The notes under the pieces were generated by a model. The model did not search any database. It worked only from the letters and a program-made list of their open reading frames with translations, and was not told the DNA's origin. From Saccharopolyspora ipomoeae (GTDB lineage: Bacteria; Actinomycetota; Actinomycetes; Mycobacteriales; Pseudonocardiaceae), in assembly GCF_029952525.1 (NCBI RefSeq), contig NZ_JASAOF010000006.1, positions 1 to 64,000 on the forward strand: a DNA stretch of 64,000 nucleotides, in the 5' to 3' direction. A program made the position numbers and the translations under genes. This document shows positions 26,989 to 35,139 of this stretch, one piece after another (position 1 is the stretch's first letter; every line of letters begins with the position of its first letter).

Positions 26989-27927
26989 ATGCCCCTGCGT
27001 GTGGTTGTCGCCGGTGCGTCCGGTGTGGTCGGAAGAGCTCTGCTGCCGCAGCTGCGGGAGCGCGGTCACCACGTGACGGCGCTGGCGCGCAGAGCCGACC
27101 GGCTGAACGAGCTGTCCGCCGACGAGGTCGTGGCCGTCGACCTGCTCGAACCCGATGCGCTGCGGATCCAGCTGCGCCGGTGCGCTCCCGACGTGGTGAT
27201 CGACCAGACCTCGGCGTTCGGCGCCGCCGATCCGCAGGAGGCGTTGCGGCGCACCGCGAAACTCCGCGAGCGCGGCTGCAAGAACCTCCTCGACGCCGCC
27301 GTGGCGGCCGGGGCCCGCCGGTTCATCGCCCAGGGCATGACCGCGGCCTACCGCGCGCACGGGCACGACGTGCTCGACGAGGAATCCCCGCTGTGGATCG
27401 ACGCCCCCGGAGCCTGGGGCGAGCTGGTGCGGGCGCTGGCCTCGATGGAGGAGGAGCTGTTCACCCGCTCCGGCATCGAGGGCGTCTCGCTGCGCTACGG
27501 CGCCCTGTACGGCCCGGACACCCAGTACGCGCCCGGTGGTGATGTGCACGCGCGGGTCGTCGGCAGCGAGCTGCCGCTGGTCGGCGACGGGGTCGGGCTC
27601 ACCTCCTTCACCCACGTGGAGGACGCCGCAGGGGTGATCCTGGAACTGCTCGAAGGCGGCGATCCGGGCGCCTACAACGTCGTCGACAACGAGCCGGCCG
27701 AGTCCTGCGAATGGCTGCCGGCCTACGCCCGCATGGCCGGAGCCCCGGCCCCGGTCGCGCTGACCCTGGAGCAGGCCCAGTCCCAGCTGGACTGGCTGAC
27801 CGTCCACCAGCTCACCGAGCAGCGCGGCGCGACGAACTTCCGCCTCCGCGAAACCCTGGGCTGGAAGCCCACCTGGCCCAGCTGGCGCGAAGGCTTCGCC
27901 GCCCTCTTCGGCCTCTGGCCCTCCTGA
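26989..27927 (+). CDS. NAD(P)-dependent epimerase/dehydratase family protein
   Basis: A 312-residue extended short-chain dehydrogenase fold. The cofactor motif VVVAGASGVVGRALLPQL is at residues 5-22; YGALYGPDTQYAPGG near 170 and FTHVEDAAGVILELLEGG near 205 are typical of NAD-epimerase/dehydratases. The catalytic YxxxK is not evident, the expected position reading AYRAHGHD, so it may be an atypical member or a redox-sensing NmrA-like protein. It stands alone after cspA and is convergent with the large FAD/Fe-S gene. Substrate unknown. Confidence 0.78.
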   Translation: MPLRVVVAGASGVVGRALLPQLRERGHHVTALARRADRLNELSADEVVAVDLLEPDALRIQLRRCAPDVVIDQTSAFGAADPQEALRRTAKLRERGCKNLLDAAVAAGARRFIAQGMTAAYRAHGHDVLDEESPLWIDAPGAWGELVRALASMEEELFTRSGIEGVSLRYGALYGPDTQYAPGGDVHARVVGSELPLVGDGVGLTSFTHVEDAAGVILELLEGGDPGAYNVVDNEPAESCEWLPAYARMAGAPAPVALTLEQAQSQLDWLTVHQLTEQRGATNFRLRETLGWKPTWPSWREGFAALFGLWPS

Positions 27928-28087
27928 CCCACGACACCACCGCGACGCCGCCGCTCCGACGACGCCGCTGCGGAGCTCTCGCGCGGGGGTGGTGCTCGGC
28001 AGAGGGCGGTATTTCCTCGAATCACCCGAGATCCATGTCCGTTTTGTCCGGACGGTTCGAGGAAAAATGGTCCCCTGCCGGGGCGGC

Positions 28088-30985
28088 TCACCCGAAGACG
28101 GCGTCGTGGAGGAGTTCCACGGGGTGCCGTGCCTGGCGCCCGGTTCCGTGGGCGACCTGCTGGCGGCAGGAGACGCCGGTGGCCGCCACGGTCGCTTCGG
28201 GAGCGCCCTCGATGGCCGGGAACAGGCGTTGGCCGCCGATGGTCATCGACAGCTCGTAGTGCTCGGTCTCGAAGCCGAACGAACCCGCCATCCCGCAGCA
28301 CCCGGCGTCGAGCACCTCGACCTCCGACAGCGACCGCAGCAGCCGGGCCGACGACGCCGTGCCCAGCACCGCCTTCTGGTGGCAGTGCCCGTGGAACAGG
28401 ACCTTCTCCGGTCCGCGCCGGGGCGTGAGCGTGCCGTCGTCGAGGGCTTCGGCCAGCAGGTCCTCGACGAGGCCCGCGCTGCCCGCCACCCGGGAATCGC
28501 CCAGCAGCTTCGGGTGCTCGTCGCGCAGCGTCGACACGCACGAGGGCTCGCAGCCCACGATCCGCACGCCCCGCTCGGCCTCCGGCGCGAGCGTCGACAC
28601 CAGCTTCCCGGCGACCTTCTCCGCCCGGGGGAGAAGGCCTTTCGAGATCTGCGGCCGCGCGCAGCACACCCCCGACTCGACCCGGACCCGCCACCCGGCG
28701 TGCTCCAGCAGCCGGATCGCCGCCCGCCCGATGTCCGGCTCGGTGTGGCTGGTGAACGAGTCGGCCAGGAACACCACCTCGCCCCGCTCGCCCGGGGTGA
28801 CGCCCGCAGCGGTGGGCGTGGCCGGCCGGGAGCGGTTCCAGCGCAGCAGGTCGTCCCGGCGGAAGGAGGGGAGCGGACGGCGGCCGTCGATGCCGACGAC
28901 CTTCTGCATCAGCGCCCGCACCGGCCCGGGCCGGGCGAGCAGGTTGGTCAGCGGTGCGGCCATCGCGCCCAGCCGGTAGAGCCGCCGGGTGGCGCCGAAG
29001 GCCCGGCTCCGCAGGTCGGTGCCGTGCTGGGCGTGGTGGTGGGCCAGCGCCTCGCTCTTGAGCGTCGCCATGTCCACCGACATCGGGCACTCGTGCTGGC
29101 AGGCCTTGCACTCCAGGCACAGGTCGAGCACCTCCTTGAGCCGCTCGTCGCCCAGCGCCGCGCGCGGATCGGGTTCCGACAGCGCCAGCACCAGCGCGTT
29201 GGCGCGGCCCCGGGTGGAGTGCTCCTCGTCGCGGGTGGCCATGAACGAGGGGCACATCGCCCCGCCCGAGGTCTCGGGCTTGCGGCAGGCGCCGATGCGC
29301 TGGCAGCGCTCGGCCTCGCCGCGCATCCCGCCGTAGCGGGTGAAGTCGAAGTGGGTGTCCAGCGACGCGGCCACCGGGATCGTGGGCTCGCGCAGGTTGT
29401 CGGTCATCGGCGGCGCGTCGACGATCTTGCCCGGGTTCATGATGCCCTCGGGGTCGAACAGCGCCTTGACCTCCCGCATCGCCTCGTAGACGGTGTCGCC
29501 GAAGATCTTGCGGTTGAACTCGCTGCGGGCGTAGCCGTCTCCGTGCTCGCTGGAGTTGACCCCGCCGTAGGACAGCGCCAGGTCGCAGACCTCCTCGGCG
29601 ACCGCGCGCATGGTGGCGACCTGGTCGGGGCGGGTGAGGTCCATGAACGGCCGCACGTGCAGGCACCCGGCGGAGGCGTGGCCGTAGAACCCGGCGCGCA
29701 GCCCGTGGTCGTCCAGGATCTGGGCGAACTTGGTCGTGTACTCGGCGAGGTGCTCCGGCGGCACGGCGGTGTCCTCGACGAAGGCCACCGAGCGCTCGGT
29801 GGAGCGGCCCGCGGCCATCAGCAGGCCGAGGCCGGACTTGCGCAGCGCGCGCAGCGGGGCCAGTTCGGCGTCGGTGGCGGCCAGCCGGGTGGCGTAGCCG
29901 TGGCCCTCGGTGCGCCAGGTGGCCACGAGCGCCTCGGCTCCCGCGCGGGCCTCCTCGATCGTGTCGCCGTAGAACTCGGCGAACATCAGCGCCCGCGGAT
30001 CGCCGTCCAGCGCGTCGAAGAGGTGCGCGTGCTGCGGTGATTTCCGGGCCAGGTCGAGGATGAAGTTGTCCACCATCTCGATCCCGGCGGCGCCGGTGCG
30101 CATCGCCGCGTCGGTCCCGGCGATGCAGGTGGCGGTGGAGTGGAAGTGCCCGACGACCATCACGGTCGCCTTCGGTTTCGGGGTGAGCCGCACCAGCGCC
30201 TCGGTGACGGTGACCAGCGTGCCCTCGGCGCCCACGACGAACTTCGCCAGGTCGAACGGTCCCTCGGCCAGCCGGTCGAGCCGGTAGCCGCCGGCGCGGC
30301 GCCAGAACTGCTGGGACTGCTCGGCCAGGCCTGGGCGGGCGGAGTCGACGATCTCCGGGAGCCGCCGGTGGATCCGGCCCTCCAGGGTGTCCGAAGTGGA
30401 CTTGGCCAGTCGGTCGGACTCCGAGATCTCGCCCAGCCGCACCGGGTTTCCGTCGGAGAGCACGACTTCCAGACCTTCGACGTGGTCGATGGTCATGCCG
30501 TAGCGGGCCGAGCGCGAACCGCAGGAGTTGTTGCCGATCATGCCGCCGAGCGTGGCCCGGTTGCTGGTCGAGGTGTCCGGCGCGAAGAACAGGTCGTGCG
30601 CGCCGGCCGCGAGGTTCAGCTCGTCCTGCACCAGCCCGGGTTGCACCCGCGCCACCCTGCGTTCCGGGTCCAGCTCCAGGATTCGGTTCATGTGGCGGGA
30701 GAAGTCGAGCACCACGGCCTCGCCGACGGTCTGCCCGCAGTGGCTCGTCCCGGCACCGCGCGGGAGCACGGCGACCCCGGCCTGCGCGCACAGCCGCACG
30801 GTGGTCGCGACGTCCTCGGCGTGGCGCGGGAACACGACGCCGAGCGGCCGGACCCGGTACATGCTGGCGTCGGTGGAGTAGAGGTGGCGGGAGTAGTCGT
30901 CGAACCGGACGTTCCCGTCCAGGTTCCGGGCCAGTTCGGTGGCCAGCCCGGAAGCGGCTGTCCGGGTGGTGGCTTCGTTGCGCAC
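28088..30985 (-). CDS. FAD-binding and (Fe-S)-binding oxidoreductase, YdiJ-like
   Basis: A 965-residue fusion. The N-terminal half (about 1-480) is a FAD_binding_4/FAD-oxidase_C unit: PRGAGTSHCGQTV, GGMIGNNSCGSRS and YGGVNSSEHGDGYARSEF. The C-terminal half holds a ferredoxin-like pair of 4Fe-4S sites (RCQRIGACRKP, then CLECKACQHECPMSVD) and cysteine-rich CCG segments (SGVCCARPQ, GCEPSC, HGHCHQKA, CCGMAGSFG). This layout resembles YdiJ-type D-2-hydroxyglutarate/D-lactate dehydrogenases, which pass electrons to the respiratory chain. GTG 30985 has GGGAAGGA six bases upstream. It is divergent from a class V aminotransferase gene, hinting at 2-hydroxyacid/glyoxylate metabolism. Confidence 0.85.
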   Translation of the reverse strand: MRNEATTRTAASGLATELARNLDGNVRFDDYSRHLYSTDASMYRVRPLGVVFPRHAEDVATTVRLCAQAGVAVLPRGAGTSHCGQTVGEAVVLDFSRHMNRILELDPERRVARVQPGLVQDELNLAAGAHDLFFAPDTSTSNRATLGGMIGNNSCGSRSARYGMTIDHVEGLEVVLSDGNPVRLGEISESDRLAKSTSDTLEGRIHRRLPEIVDSARPGLAEQSQQFWRRAGGYRLDRLAEGPFDLAKFVVGAEGTLVTVTEALVRLTPKPKATVMVVGHFHSTATCIAGTDAAMRTGAAGIEMVDNFILDLARKSPQHAHLFDALDGDPRALMFAEFYGDTIEEARAGAEALVATWRTEGHGYATRLAATDAELAPLRALRKSGLGLLMAAGRSTERSVAFVEDTAVPPEHLAEYTTKFAQILDDHGLRAGFYGHASAGCLHVRPFMDLTRPDQVATMRAVAEEVCDLALSYGGVNSSEHGDGYARSEFNRKIFGDTVYEAMREVKALFDPEGIMNPGKIVDAPPMTDNLREPTIPVAASLDTHFDFTRYGGMRGEAERCQRIGACRKPETSGGAMCPSFMATRDEEHSTRGRANALVLALSEPDPRAALGDERLKEVLDLCLECKACQHECPMSVDMATLKSEALAHHHAQHGTDLRSRAFGATRRLYRLGAMAAPLTNLLARPGPVRALMQKVVGIDGRRPLPSFRRDDLLRWNRSRPATPTAAGVTPGERGEVVFLADSFTSHTEPDIGRAAIRLLEHAGWRVRVESGVCCARPQISKGLLPRAEKVAGKLVSTLAPEAERGVRIVGCEPSCVSTLRDEHPKLLGDSRVAGSAGLVEDLLAEALDDGTLTPRRGPEKVLFHGHCHQKAVLGTASSARLLRSLSEVEVLDAGCCGMAGSFGFETEHYELSMTIGGQRLFPAIEGAPEATVAATGVSCRQQVAHGTGRQARHPVELLHDAVFG

Positions 30986-31042
30986 TGCGTGTCCTTCCCG
31001 CGTTTTCCTGCCGATTTCGCGGCGGTGGCCAGCTGGAACAGG

Positions 31043-31070
31043 TGTCAAGGCGGAAGTGAGCCACTTGACA
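31043..31070. promoter_or_regulatory. Inverted repeat and -35 box in the divergent aminotransferase region
   Basis: TGTCAAG (31043-31049) and CTTGACA (31064-31070) are perfect inverted repeats 14 bases apart. The right arm contains a consensus TTGACA -35 (31065-31070) for the plus-strand aminotransferase; a -10 such as TACAGA follows near 31087. A repressor bound to the repeat would block that promoter. Confidence 0.45.
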
Positions 31071-31154
31071 TGATCGGCTCGCTGTCTACAGAATTCAACC
31101 CACTGGAACGCGGTTTTCACATGCCGGAAGATCGTCCTCACCGTGGAGGATCGA

Positions 31155-32345
31155 ATGTCCGTTGCCAGCAGTCGCCACTTCCTGCAGATCCCGGGGCCGA
31201 GCAACGTTCCCGACCGGGTGCTGCACGCGATCGCCAACCCCACCATCGACCACCGGGGGCCGGATTTCGCCGACCTCGCCCTGGAGGTCTTCGACAAGCT
31301 CCGCGCCGTGGCGCGCACTTCCGCCGACGTCGTGCTCTACCCCTCCTCGGGCACCGGGGCGTGGGAGGCCGCCCTGGTCAACACGCTCTCGCCAGGCGAC
31401 GAGGTGCTGATGTACGAGACCGGGCACTTCGCCGATCAGTGGTCCGAGCTGGCGAGCTCGCTGGGCCTGCGCCCCGAGGCGATCCCGGGCGACTGGCGCA
31501 GCGGCGTCGACCCGGGCGCCGTCGAGGAACGGCTGCGGGCCGACGCCGAGCACCGGATCAAGGCCGTGGCCGTGGTGCACAACGAGACCTCCACCGGCGT
31601 GGTCAGCGACATCGCCGCGGTGCGCGCCGCCCTCGACGCCGCCGACCACCCGGCGCTGCTGCTGGTCGACACGATCTCCTCGCTGGGCTCGGTCGACTAC
31701 CGGCACGACGAGTGGGGCGTGGACGTCACGATCGGCTGCTCGCAGAAGGGCCTGATGCTGCCGCCCGGCATCGGCCTCAACGTGATCAGCGCCAAGGCGC
31801 TGCTGGCCTCGCAGTCGGCGACGCTGACCAAGTCCTACTGGGACTGGCAGCCGCTGCTGGCCGCGGGAAAGCAGGGCTACTTCCGCTACACCCCGCCGAC
31901 CAACATGCTCTTCGGGATGCGCGAAGCCCTGTCGATGCTGCTCGACGAAGGGCTCGACGAGGTCTACGCGCGCCACGCCCGGCACGCCGCCGCCACCCGC
32001 GCCGCCGTGCGCGCCTGGGGGCTCGAAATCCTGTGCCGCGACCCGGGAACCGCGCCCGGCACCGACTACAGCAGCGTGCTGACCGCGGTGCTGATGCCCG
32101 GCGAGCACGACGCCGACCACCTGCGGGAGGTCATCCTGGAGCGCTTCGACACCTCGCTCGGCGCCGGACTGTCCAAAGTGGCCAAGAAGGTGTTCCGCAT
32201 CGGGCACCTCGGCGCGTTCAACGACGCCACGCTGCTGGGCACCCTCGGCGTCGTCGAAGCCGGGCTGGGGCTGGCCGGGGTGCCGCACCGGCCGGGCGGG
32301 GTCACCGCCGCGATCGCCGAGCTGACCGGCAGATCGGGGGCGTGA
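31155..32345 (+). CDS. Class V aminotransferase (serine/alanine-glyoxylate type)
   Basis: A 396-residue PLP enzyme of the alanine-glyoxylate/serine-glyoxylate/aspartate-glyoxylate aminotransferase branch. FLQIPGPSNVPDRVLHA opens the fold, SSGTGAWEAALVN near 66 contacts phosphate, and GCSQKGLMLPPG near 197 supplies the Schiff-base lysine; the C-terminal FRIGHLGAFND is diagnostic. These enzymes transfer amino groups to glyoxylate. ATG 31155 has GGAGGA four bases before it. It is followed two bases later by a MatC-like carrier gene, and flanked by 2-hydroxyacid dehydrogenases, consistent with glyoxylate or related C2/C4 metabolism. Confidence 0.87.
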   Translation: MSVASSRHFLQIPGPSNVPDRVLHAIANPTIDHRGPDFADLALEVFDKLRAVARTSADVVLYPSSGTGAWEAALVNTLSPGDEVLMYETGHFADQWSELASSLGLRPEAIPGDWRSGVDPGAVEERLRADAEHRIKAVAVVHNETSTGVVSDIAAVRAALDAADHPALLLVDTISSLGSVDYRHDEWGVDVTIGCSQKGLMLPPGIGLNVISAKALLASQSATLTKSYWDWQPLLAAGKQGYFRYTPPTNMLFGMREALSMLLDEGLDEVYARHARHAAATRAAVRAWGLEILCRDPGTAPGTDYSSVLTAVLMPGEHDADHLREVILERFDTSLGAGLSKVAKKVFRIGHLGAFNDATLLGTLGVVEAGLGLAGVPHRPGGVTAAIAELTGRSGA

Positions 32346-32347
32346 CC

Positions 32348-33295
32348 ATGTCCGCCGAACTGATCTCGATCCTGGCGCTGGTGGCCATCTTCGTCGTCAC
32401 CGGCGTGTTCTCGGTCAACATGGGGGCGCTGGCCTTCGCCGCCGCGTTCCTCGTCGGCACCCTCGCCGGCGGCATGACCTCCGACGACATCCTCGGCGGA
32501 TTCCCCGGCGACATCTTCATGGTGCTGGTCGGCGTCACCTACCTGTTCGCCATCGCGCGCGCCAACGGCACCATCGACTGGCTGGTCTACCGATCGGTGC
32601 TGTTCGCGCTGCTGAGCAGGCGCAGGAGCGTCGAGGCACCGGTTCCCGCCGATGCTCCCGGGGCCGCTCGCGACGACGCGCTGCTGGAGCGGGTGGAGCT
32701 CAGCCGCGACAAGGTGCTGACCCTCGTCGGCATCCTGACGATGGTCGTGCTGACGCTGTTCCTGGAGCTCGACATCGGTCTGGTGGCCATCACCGTGGCC
32801 GTGGTGCTCGGCGTCATCTCCCCGCAGGCGCACCGCGACGCGGTCAAGAACGTCACCTGGCCGACCGTGCTGCTCATCTGCGGCGTGCTCACCTACGTCG
32901 GCGTCCTGCAGGAGCTGGGCACCGTCGACTACGTCAGCCACGCGGTCAGCAGCATCGGCGTCCCTCTGCTGTCGGCGTTCCTGCTGTGCCTGATCGGCGC
33001 GGTCGTCTCGGCGTTCGCGTCCTCCACCGGCCTGCTCGGCGCGCTCATCCCGCTGGCGGTCCCGCTCATGGCGGGCGGTCAGGTCGGTGTCGCGGGCATG
33101 GTCGCCGCTCTGGCGATCGCCTCCACGGTCGTCGACATCAGCCCGTTCTCCACCAGCGGCGCCATCATGCTCGCGAACTCCCGCGAGTCGGAACGGGACT
33201 CCGTCTTCAAGGGCCTGGCCCTCTACGGCGGCACCATGGTCGTCATCGCCCCGGTCGTCGTCTGGCTCACCATGATCGCCCCGGGCATCACCTGA
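32348..33295 (+). CDS. MatC/DASS-like dicarboxylate carrier, internally shortened
   Basis: A 315-residue membrane protein. The N-terminus (SILALVAIFVVTGVFSVNMG, then GFPGDIFMVLVGVTYLFAIA) matches the MatC N-terminal domain, and the C-terminal half (TWPTVLLICGVLTYVGVLQELG, SAFASSTGLLGALIPLAVPL split by short gaps, ASTVVDISPFSTSGA) matches the second half of dicarboxylate carriers. Relatives recalled from actinobacteria are about 430-470 residues; here NGTIDWLV at residues 76-83 joins almost directly to a short basic loop and then DKVLTLVGIL, so about 120 residues holding the middle membrane spans seem absent. The frame is intact. It could be nonfunctional or a diverged short form. Malonate or succinate would be the expected substrate. 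Confidence 0.7.
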   Translation: MSAELISILALVAIFVVTGVFSVNMGALAFAAAFLVGTLAGGMTSDDILGGFPGDIFMVLVGVTYLFAIARANGTIDWLVYRSVLFALLSRRRSVEAPVPADAPGAARDDALLERVELSRDKVLTLVGILTMVVLTLFLELDIGLVAITVAVVLGVISPQAHRDAVKNVTWPTVLLICGVLTYVGVLQELGTVDYVSHAVSSIGVPLLSAFLLCLIGAVVSAFASSTGLLGALIPLAVPLMAGGQVGVAGMVAALAIASTVVDISPFSTSGAIMLANSRESERDSVFKGLALYGGTMVVIAPVVVWLTMIAPGIT

Positions 33296-33308
33296 CCCGG
33301 GTGCGGAC

Positions 33309-33372
33309 GATTTCGATGGAAGTCGGGTACCGGATTTCGATGGAAATCGGGGACCCGACTTCCATCGAAATC
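33309..33372. repeat. Hairpin repeat cluster, three 18-mers
   Basis: GATTTCGATGGAAGTCGG (33309-33326), GATTTCGATGGAAATCGG (33333-33350) and the inverted CCGACTTCCATCGAAATC (33355-33372). The second and third form the same 18-4-18 hairpin as at 12031-12070. The cluster lies 14 bases after the carrier gene and may also terminate its transcript. Confidence 0.85.
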
Positions 33373-33487
33373 CGGTCTCCGAGGGCGGGAGGAGCGGAGA
33401 AGGTCACTCCGGGGTGGGATGCGGACGTTCGGCGGTTTAGGTTTGCCGTGGTAAGAGCCCTGTTCGAAGCCTGGGAGAGACGAGGCG

Positions 33488-34858
33488 ATGATCCCCACCG
33501 ACGCACTGCGGGAGCTGCTGCCCGAGGGGCGGGTGTTCGACGATCCGGACGTGCTGGCGGCGCACAGCCGGGACCGGGCCACGTTCTGCCCGGCCGGGAC
33601 GCCGGCGGCGCTGGTCCGGGCGCGCGACACCGACGACGTGGCGGCGGTGCTGAAGTGGGCCCACGCCCACCGGGTTCCGGTGGTGCCGCAGGGCGCGCGC
33701 TCCGGCCTGTCCGGCGCGGCCAACGCGCTGGACGGCTGCGTGCTGCTGTCGCTGGAGAAGATGGACGCCATCGTCGACATCGACGTCGACGAGCAGCTGG
33801 CCGTGGTGCAGCCCGGCGTGGTCAACGGGGTGCTCGCCGCCGCCGTCGCCGAGAAGGGCCTCTTCTACCCGCCGGACCCCGGCTCGCGCAGCATCTCCAC
33901 CATCGGCGGCAACGTCTCCACCAACGCGGGCGGCATGTGCTGCGTGAAGTACGGCGTGACCGGCGACTTCGTGCGCGGCCTGGAGGTCGTGCTGGCCGAC
34001 GGCAGGGTGATGCGCACCGGGCGCCGCACCGCCAAGGGCGTCGCGGGCTACGACCTGACCCGCCTGATCGTCGGCGCCGAGGGAACGCTCGGCGTGGTCA
34101 CCGAGGTGACCGTGGCGCTGCGCCCGGCCTCCGCCCAGCCGCTGACCGCCGTCGCGTTCTTCCCGCGCGTCGCCGACTCGGCGCGCACCGTCTCCGGCTA
34201 CCTCGCGGAAGGGCACCGGCCCTCGGTGCTGGAGTTCATGGACGCCTCCTCGGTCGCCGCCGTCCAGCAGATCGCCGACCTCGGCTTCCCCGACGGCATG
34301 GCCGCCATGCTGCTGGTGCAGTCCGACCGCGGCGACGAGGCCCCGGCCGACCTGGCCGCCTTCGAGAAGGTGGCGCGCGCGATGGGCGCGGCCGAGGTCG
34401 TGGTCTCCGACAGCCCCGCCGAGGGCGAGATGCTCATGCAGGCCCGCCGGCTCGTCGGCGACGCCCACGAGAAGCTCGGCAAGGCGCTGCTCATCGACGA
34501 CGTCTGCGTCCCGCGCCGCCACCTGGTCGACCTGGTCGACGGCATGGAGCGCATCGCCGAGCAGCACCGGGTGCAGGTGCTGTGCTCCGGGCACGCCGGT
34601 GACGGCAACATGCACCCCGTCGTCGCGTTCGACGACTCCGACGCCGAGGAGACCGAACGCGCCCAGCAGGCCTTCGACGCGATCATGCAGCTGGGCCTGG
34701 ACCTGGGCGGCACGATCACCGGCGAGCACGGCGTCGGTCAGCTCAAGCGCGCCTGGCTCGGCCGCGAGCTCGACGAGGCTGGGCTGTGGGCCTCGCGCGC
34801 GATCAAGGACGCGCTGGACCCGCACCACGTCCTCAACCCCACCCGCGTCCTGCCGTGA
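33488..34858 (+). CDS. FAD-linked oxidase, GlcD/D-lactate dehydrogenase type, paralogue
   Basis: A 456-residue FAD_binding_4/FAD-oxidase_C protein: PQGARSGLSGAAN near residue 68, STIGGNVSTNAGGMCCVKYG near 139, GTLGVVTEVTV near 198 and the C-terminal GTITGEHGVGQLKR. It shares long identical stretches with the gene at 4640-6040, including VCVPR and HAGDGN-type motifs. Oxidation of glycolate, D-lactate or another 2-hydroxyacid is expected. The ATG at 33488 follows GAGACGAGGCG. A bidirectional hairpin terminator follows. With the upstream aminotransferase it may handle glycolate/glyoxylate. Confidence 0.87.
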   Translation: MIPTDALRELLPEGRVFDDPDVLAAHSRDRATFCPAGTPAALVRARDTDDVAAVLKWAHAHRVPVVPQGARSGLSGAANALDGCVLLSLEKMDAIVDIDVDEQLAVVQPGVVNGVLAAAVAEKGLFYPPDPGSRSISTIGGNVSTNAGGMCCVKYGVTGDFVRGLEVVLADGRVMRTGRRTAKGVAGYDLTRLIVGAEGTLGVVTEVTVALRPASAQPLTAVAFFPRVADSARTVSGYLAEGHRPSVLEFMDASSVAAVQQIADLGFPDGMAAMLLVQSDRGDEAPADLAAFEKVARAMGAAEVVVSDSPAEGEMLMQARRLVGDAHEKLGKALLIDDVCVPRRHLVDLVDGMERIAEQHRVQVLCSGHAGDGNMHPVVAFDDSDAEETERAQQAFDAIMQLGLDLGGTITGEHGVGQLKRAWLGRELDEAGLWASRAIKDALDPHHVLNPTRVLP

Positions 34859-34865
34859 ACGCGAA

Positions 34866-34896
34866 CGCGCCGGGCCCCGAAGCGGAGCCCGGCGCG
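34866..34896. terminator. Bidirectional hairpin terminator
   Basis: Perfect 10-bp arms CGCGCCGGGC (34866-34875) and GCCCGGCGCG (34887-34896) with an 11-base loop, between convergent genes; TTTC follows on the plus strand. Confidence 0.75.
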
Positions 34897-34906
34897 TTTC
34901 AGCAGG

Positions 34907-35074
34907 TCAGCGGTCGTACTCGTCGTCGACCGGGACCGTGCGGTACTGCTCGGAGACGTCGGCCGGATCCGCGTCGAGCGGGATCTCGACCGCCGCGGAC
35001 TCGTCCTCGTCGGGCAGGTCCTCGGCTCGGCGCGCCTGCTCGACCGCGTCGGCTTCGGGCGTCTCGGGATTCAT
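34907..35074 (-). CDS. Small acidic conserved protein, function unknown
   Basis: A 55-residue, strongly acidic protein (MNPETPEADAVEQARR..., ending in VPVDDEYDR). The start at 35074 has a GGGAGG site five bases upstream and codon use is typical, so it is likely expressed. The pattern EADAVEQ followed by DADPADVSEQ and an acidic tail recurs in short actinobacterial hypothetical proteins that I recognise only as a class. No domain, membrane segment or cysteine is present. It lies between glcD-like and permease genes, oriented with the permease. Confidence 0.65.
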   Translation of the reverse strand: MNPETPEADAVEQARRAEDLPDEDESAAVEIPLDADPADVSEQYRTVPVDDEYDR

Positions 35075-35139
35075 CGAACCTCCCGTGATGGTGGGTTCCG
35101 GTACCAGCGACCGTAGCTCCGATTGTGCCCGCGCGTCGG

